Of a DNA stretch of 64,000 nt, positions 63,044 through 64,000 are shown in pieces (position 1 is the stretch's first letter; every line of letters starts with the position of its first letter). Position numbers and translations under genes: made by a program. Under the pieces are notes generated by a model. The model was not told the origin of the DNA. It saw only the letters and a list, made by a program, of their open reading frames with translations, and did not search any database. The DNA is from Alteromonas mediterranea DE (GTDB lineage Bacteria > Pseudomonadota > Gammaproteobacteria > Enterobacterales > Alteromonadaceae): NCBI RefSeq assembly GCF_000020585.3, contig NC_011138.3, positions 2,752,924-2,816,923 of the forward strand. Direction: 5' to 3'.

Positions 63044-64000
63044 TTATTTTGCCAACTTCATTAACAATGTGTTCAAGTTCTGAACAAAGGTAGAAGGGTC
63101 TTTCAGACTGCCTTGTTCTGACAGTGATGCCTGGTCAAATAACACGCCAACCCACTGATTGAACAACTCTTCATCTTGGGTATCTGCTAGCAATTTAACT
63201 AAGCTGTGCTCAGGGTTAAGTTCAAAGTGATACTTCACGTCTGGCACAGTCTGACCCGCAGCTTGCATAAGCTTCATCATCTGCGTTGTCATGCCGTTAT
63301 CATCGGCAACAATAACCGCAGGAGAATCTGTTAGGCGGTGCGTGAACTTCACGTCAACTACCTTATCACCTAGCGCAGCTTTCGCTCTTTCAAGTACGCC
63401 TTCTACTTCTTTTTCTGCTTCTTCTTGCGCTTTCTTAGACTCTTCGTCCTCTAAGTCGCCTAAATCTAGGTTTCCTTTCGCAATTGAAACAAATTGCTTC
63501 TCGTTAAATTCAGTCAGGTGAGACATTAACCATTCGTCAATGCGCTCGCCCATTAGCAGTACTTCAATTCCTTTCTTGCGGAAAATTTCAAGGTGCGGGC
63601 TAGATTTAGCGGCCTGCAGACTGTCTGCAGTTACATAGTAAATCTTGTCCTGACCCTCTTTCATCCGCTCGATGTAATCGGCGAGTGAAACGGTTTGAGC
63701 GTCAGACTCATCGTGGGTCGATGAGAAGCGCAGTAGGCCCGCAATTTTTTCGCGATTACTAAAGTCTTCTGCTGGACCTTCCTTAAGCACGTTACCAAAC
63801 TCGTTCCAGAACGACTGATACTTGTCGCTGTCGTTCTTCGCCATTTTCTCAAGCATTTGTAGCACACGCTTAGTGCAACCTTGACGCAGCGCTTGCGTGA
63901 TCTTGTTATCTTGAAGGATTTCACGAGACACGTTAAGCGGAAGGTCGTTGCTGTCTAGTAAACCTTTTACAAAGCGTAGATAGGTTGGCATGAACTGCTC
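63044..64000 (-). CDS. htpG: chaperone protein HtpG (Hsp90), C-terminal half
   Basis: 319 codons visible, running past the window end (in frame to 64000, [10 protein letters not shown]). Covers part of the middle domain, beginning with [25 protein letters not shown], and the C-terminal dimerisation domain. The N-terminal ATPase domain lies outside. HtpG is the bacterial Hsp90, an ATP-driven chaperone in the cytoplasm. Followed by adk. Confidence 0.97.
   Translation of the reverse strand, partial: EQFMPTYLRFVKGLLDSNDLPLNVSREILQDNKITQALRQGCTKRVLQMLEKMAKNDSDKYQSFWNEFGNVLKEGPAEDFSNREKIAGLLRFSSTHDESDAQTVSLADYIERMKEGQDKIYYVTADSLQAAKSSPHLEIFRKKGIEVLLMGERIDEWLMSHLTEFNEKQFVSIAKGNLDLGDLEDEESKKAQEEAEKEVEGVLERAKAALGDKVVDVKFTHRLTDSPAVIVADDNGMTTQMMKLMQAAGQTVPDVKYHFELNPEHSLVKLLADTQDEELFNQWVGVLFDQASLSEQGSLKDPSTFVQNLNTLLMKLAK

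Overview
The window looks like chromosomal DNA of a marine gammaproteobacterium close to Alteromonas (Alteromonadales). The evidence is a fadR-nhaB-dsbB block, a complete hisL-hisGDCBHAFI operon with the enterobacterial gene order, the fadD-rnd-ycgL-ycgM-ycgN block, two TonB-dependent receptor genes (one damaged), phasins and a wax-ester synthase. No tRNA, rRNA, CRISPR array, prophage or transposase gene was seen. Codon use and gene density look uniform; the obvious foreign DNA is a repeated ribozyme-type element.

Layout. 1-740 and about 14003-14857 hold two same-strand copies of an approximately 850-nt element that reads on the minus strand as an ORF-less group II intron (domain V/VI visible in the second copy). 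Each sits directly on the T-tract of a rho-independent terminator. Between them (0.8-14 kb) is a lipid-metabolism region: fadH, an ECH1-like dienoyl-CoA isomerase, a divergent TetR regulator with duplicated operator-like repeats, a GMC alcohol dehydrogenase, a wax-ester synthase/DGAT with its own TetR regulator and a DUF445 membrane protein, a patatin phospholipase, and a degenerate HD-GYP-like protein whose last codons come from the second intron. 14.9-18.6 kb: two phasin-type proteins and a lipoprotein S9 peptidase. 19-24 kb: fadR, nhaB, dsbB, a GNAT acetyltransferase and an alginate-type porin. 24.2-31.4 kb, minus strand: ycgN, ycgM, an MltB-like transglycosylase, ycgL, rnd, fadD, an alpha/beta hydrolase and a Slp lipoprotein. 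32-35 kb: tsaB and yoaA. 35-44 kb: mixed small genes (EF-hand protein, PAP2 phosphatase, GH13 amylase, TauE/SafE, DUF2244, DUF6482, SYLF lipoprotein) and a TonB-dependent receptor damaged at both ends. 44-51.5 kb: histidine operon with leader peptide and attenuator. 51.6-64 kb: FNT-type transporter, chemoreceptor, M16 lipoprotein protease, large TonB-dependent receptor, MAPEG protein, adk and the C-terminal half of htpG.

The genes combine into a strong fatty-acid theme: activation (fadD), unsaturated fatty acid beta-oxidation (fadH plus ECH1-like isomerase), storage (WS/DGAT, phasins), lipid hydrolysis (patatin) and the regulator FadR. FadR-like 17-bp palindromes are visible upstream of fadD and fadR, with weaker ones upstream of the GMC dehydrogenase and the large TonB receptor.

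The most unusual content is the pair of terminator-associated, ORF-less group II intron copies, one of which has supplied the end of a neighbouring gene. No clearly new multi-gene defence or mobile system was found.
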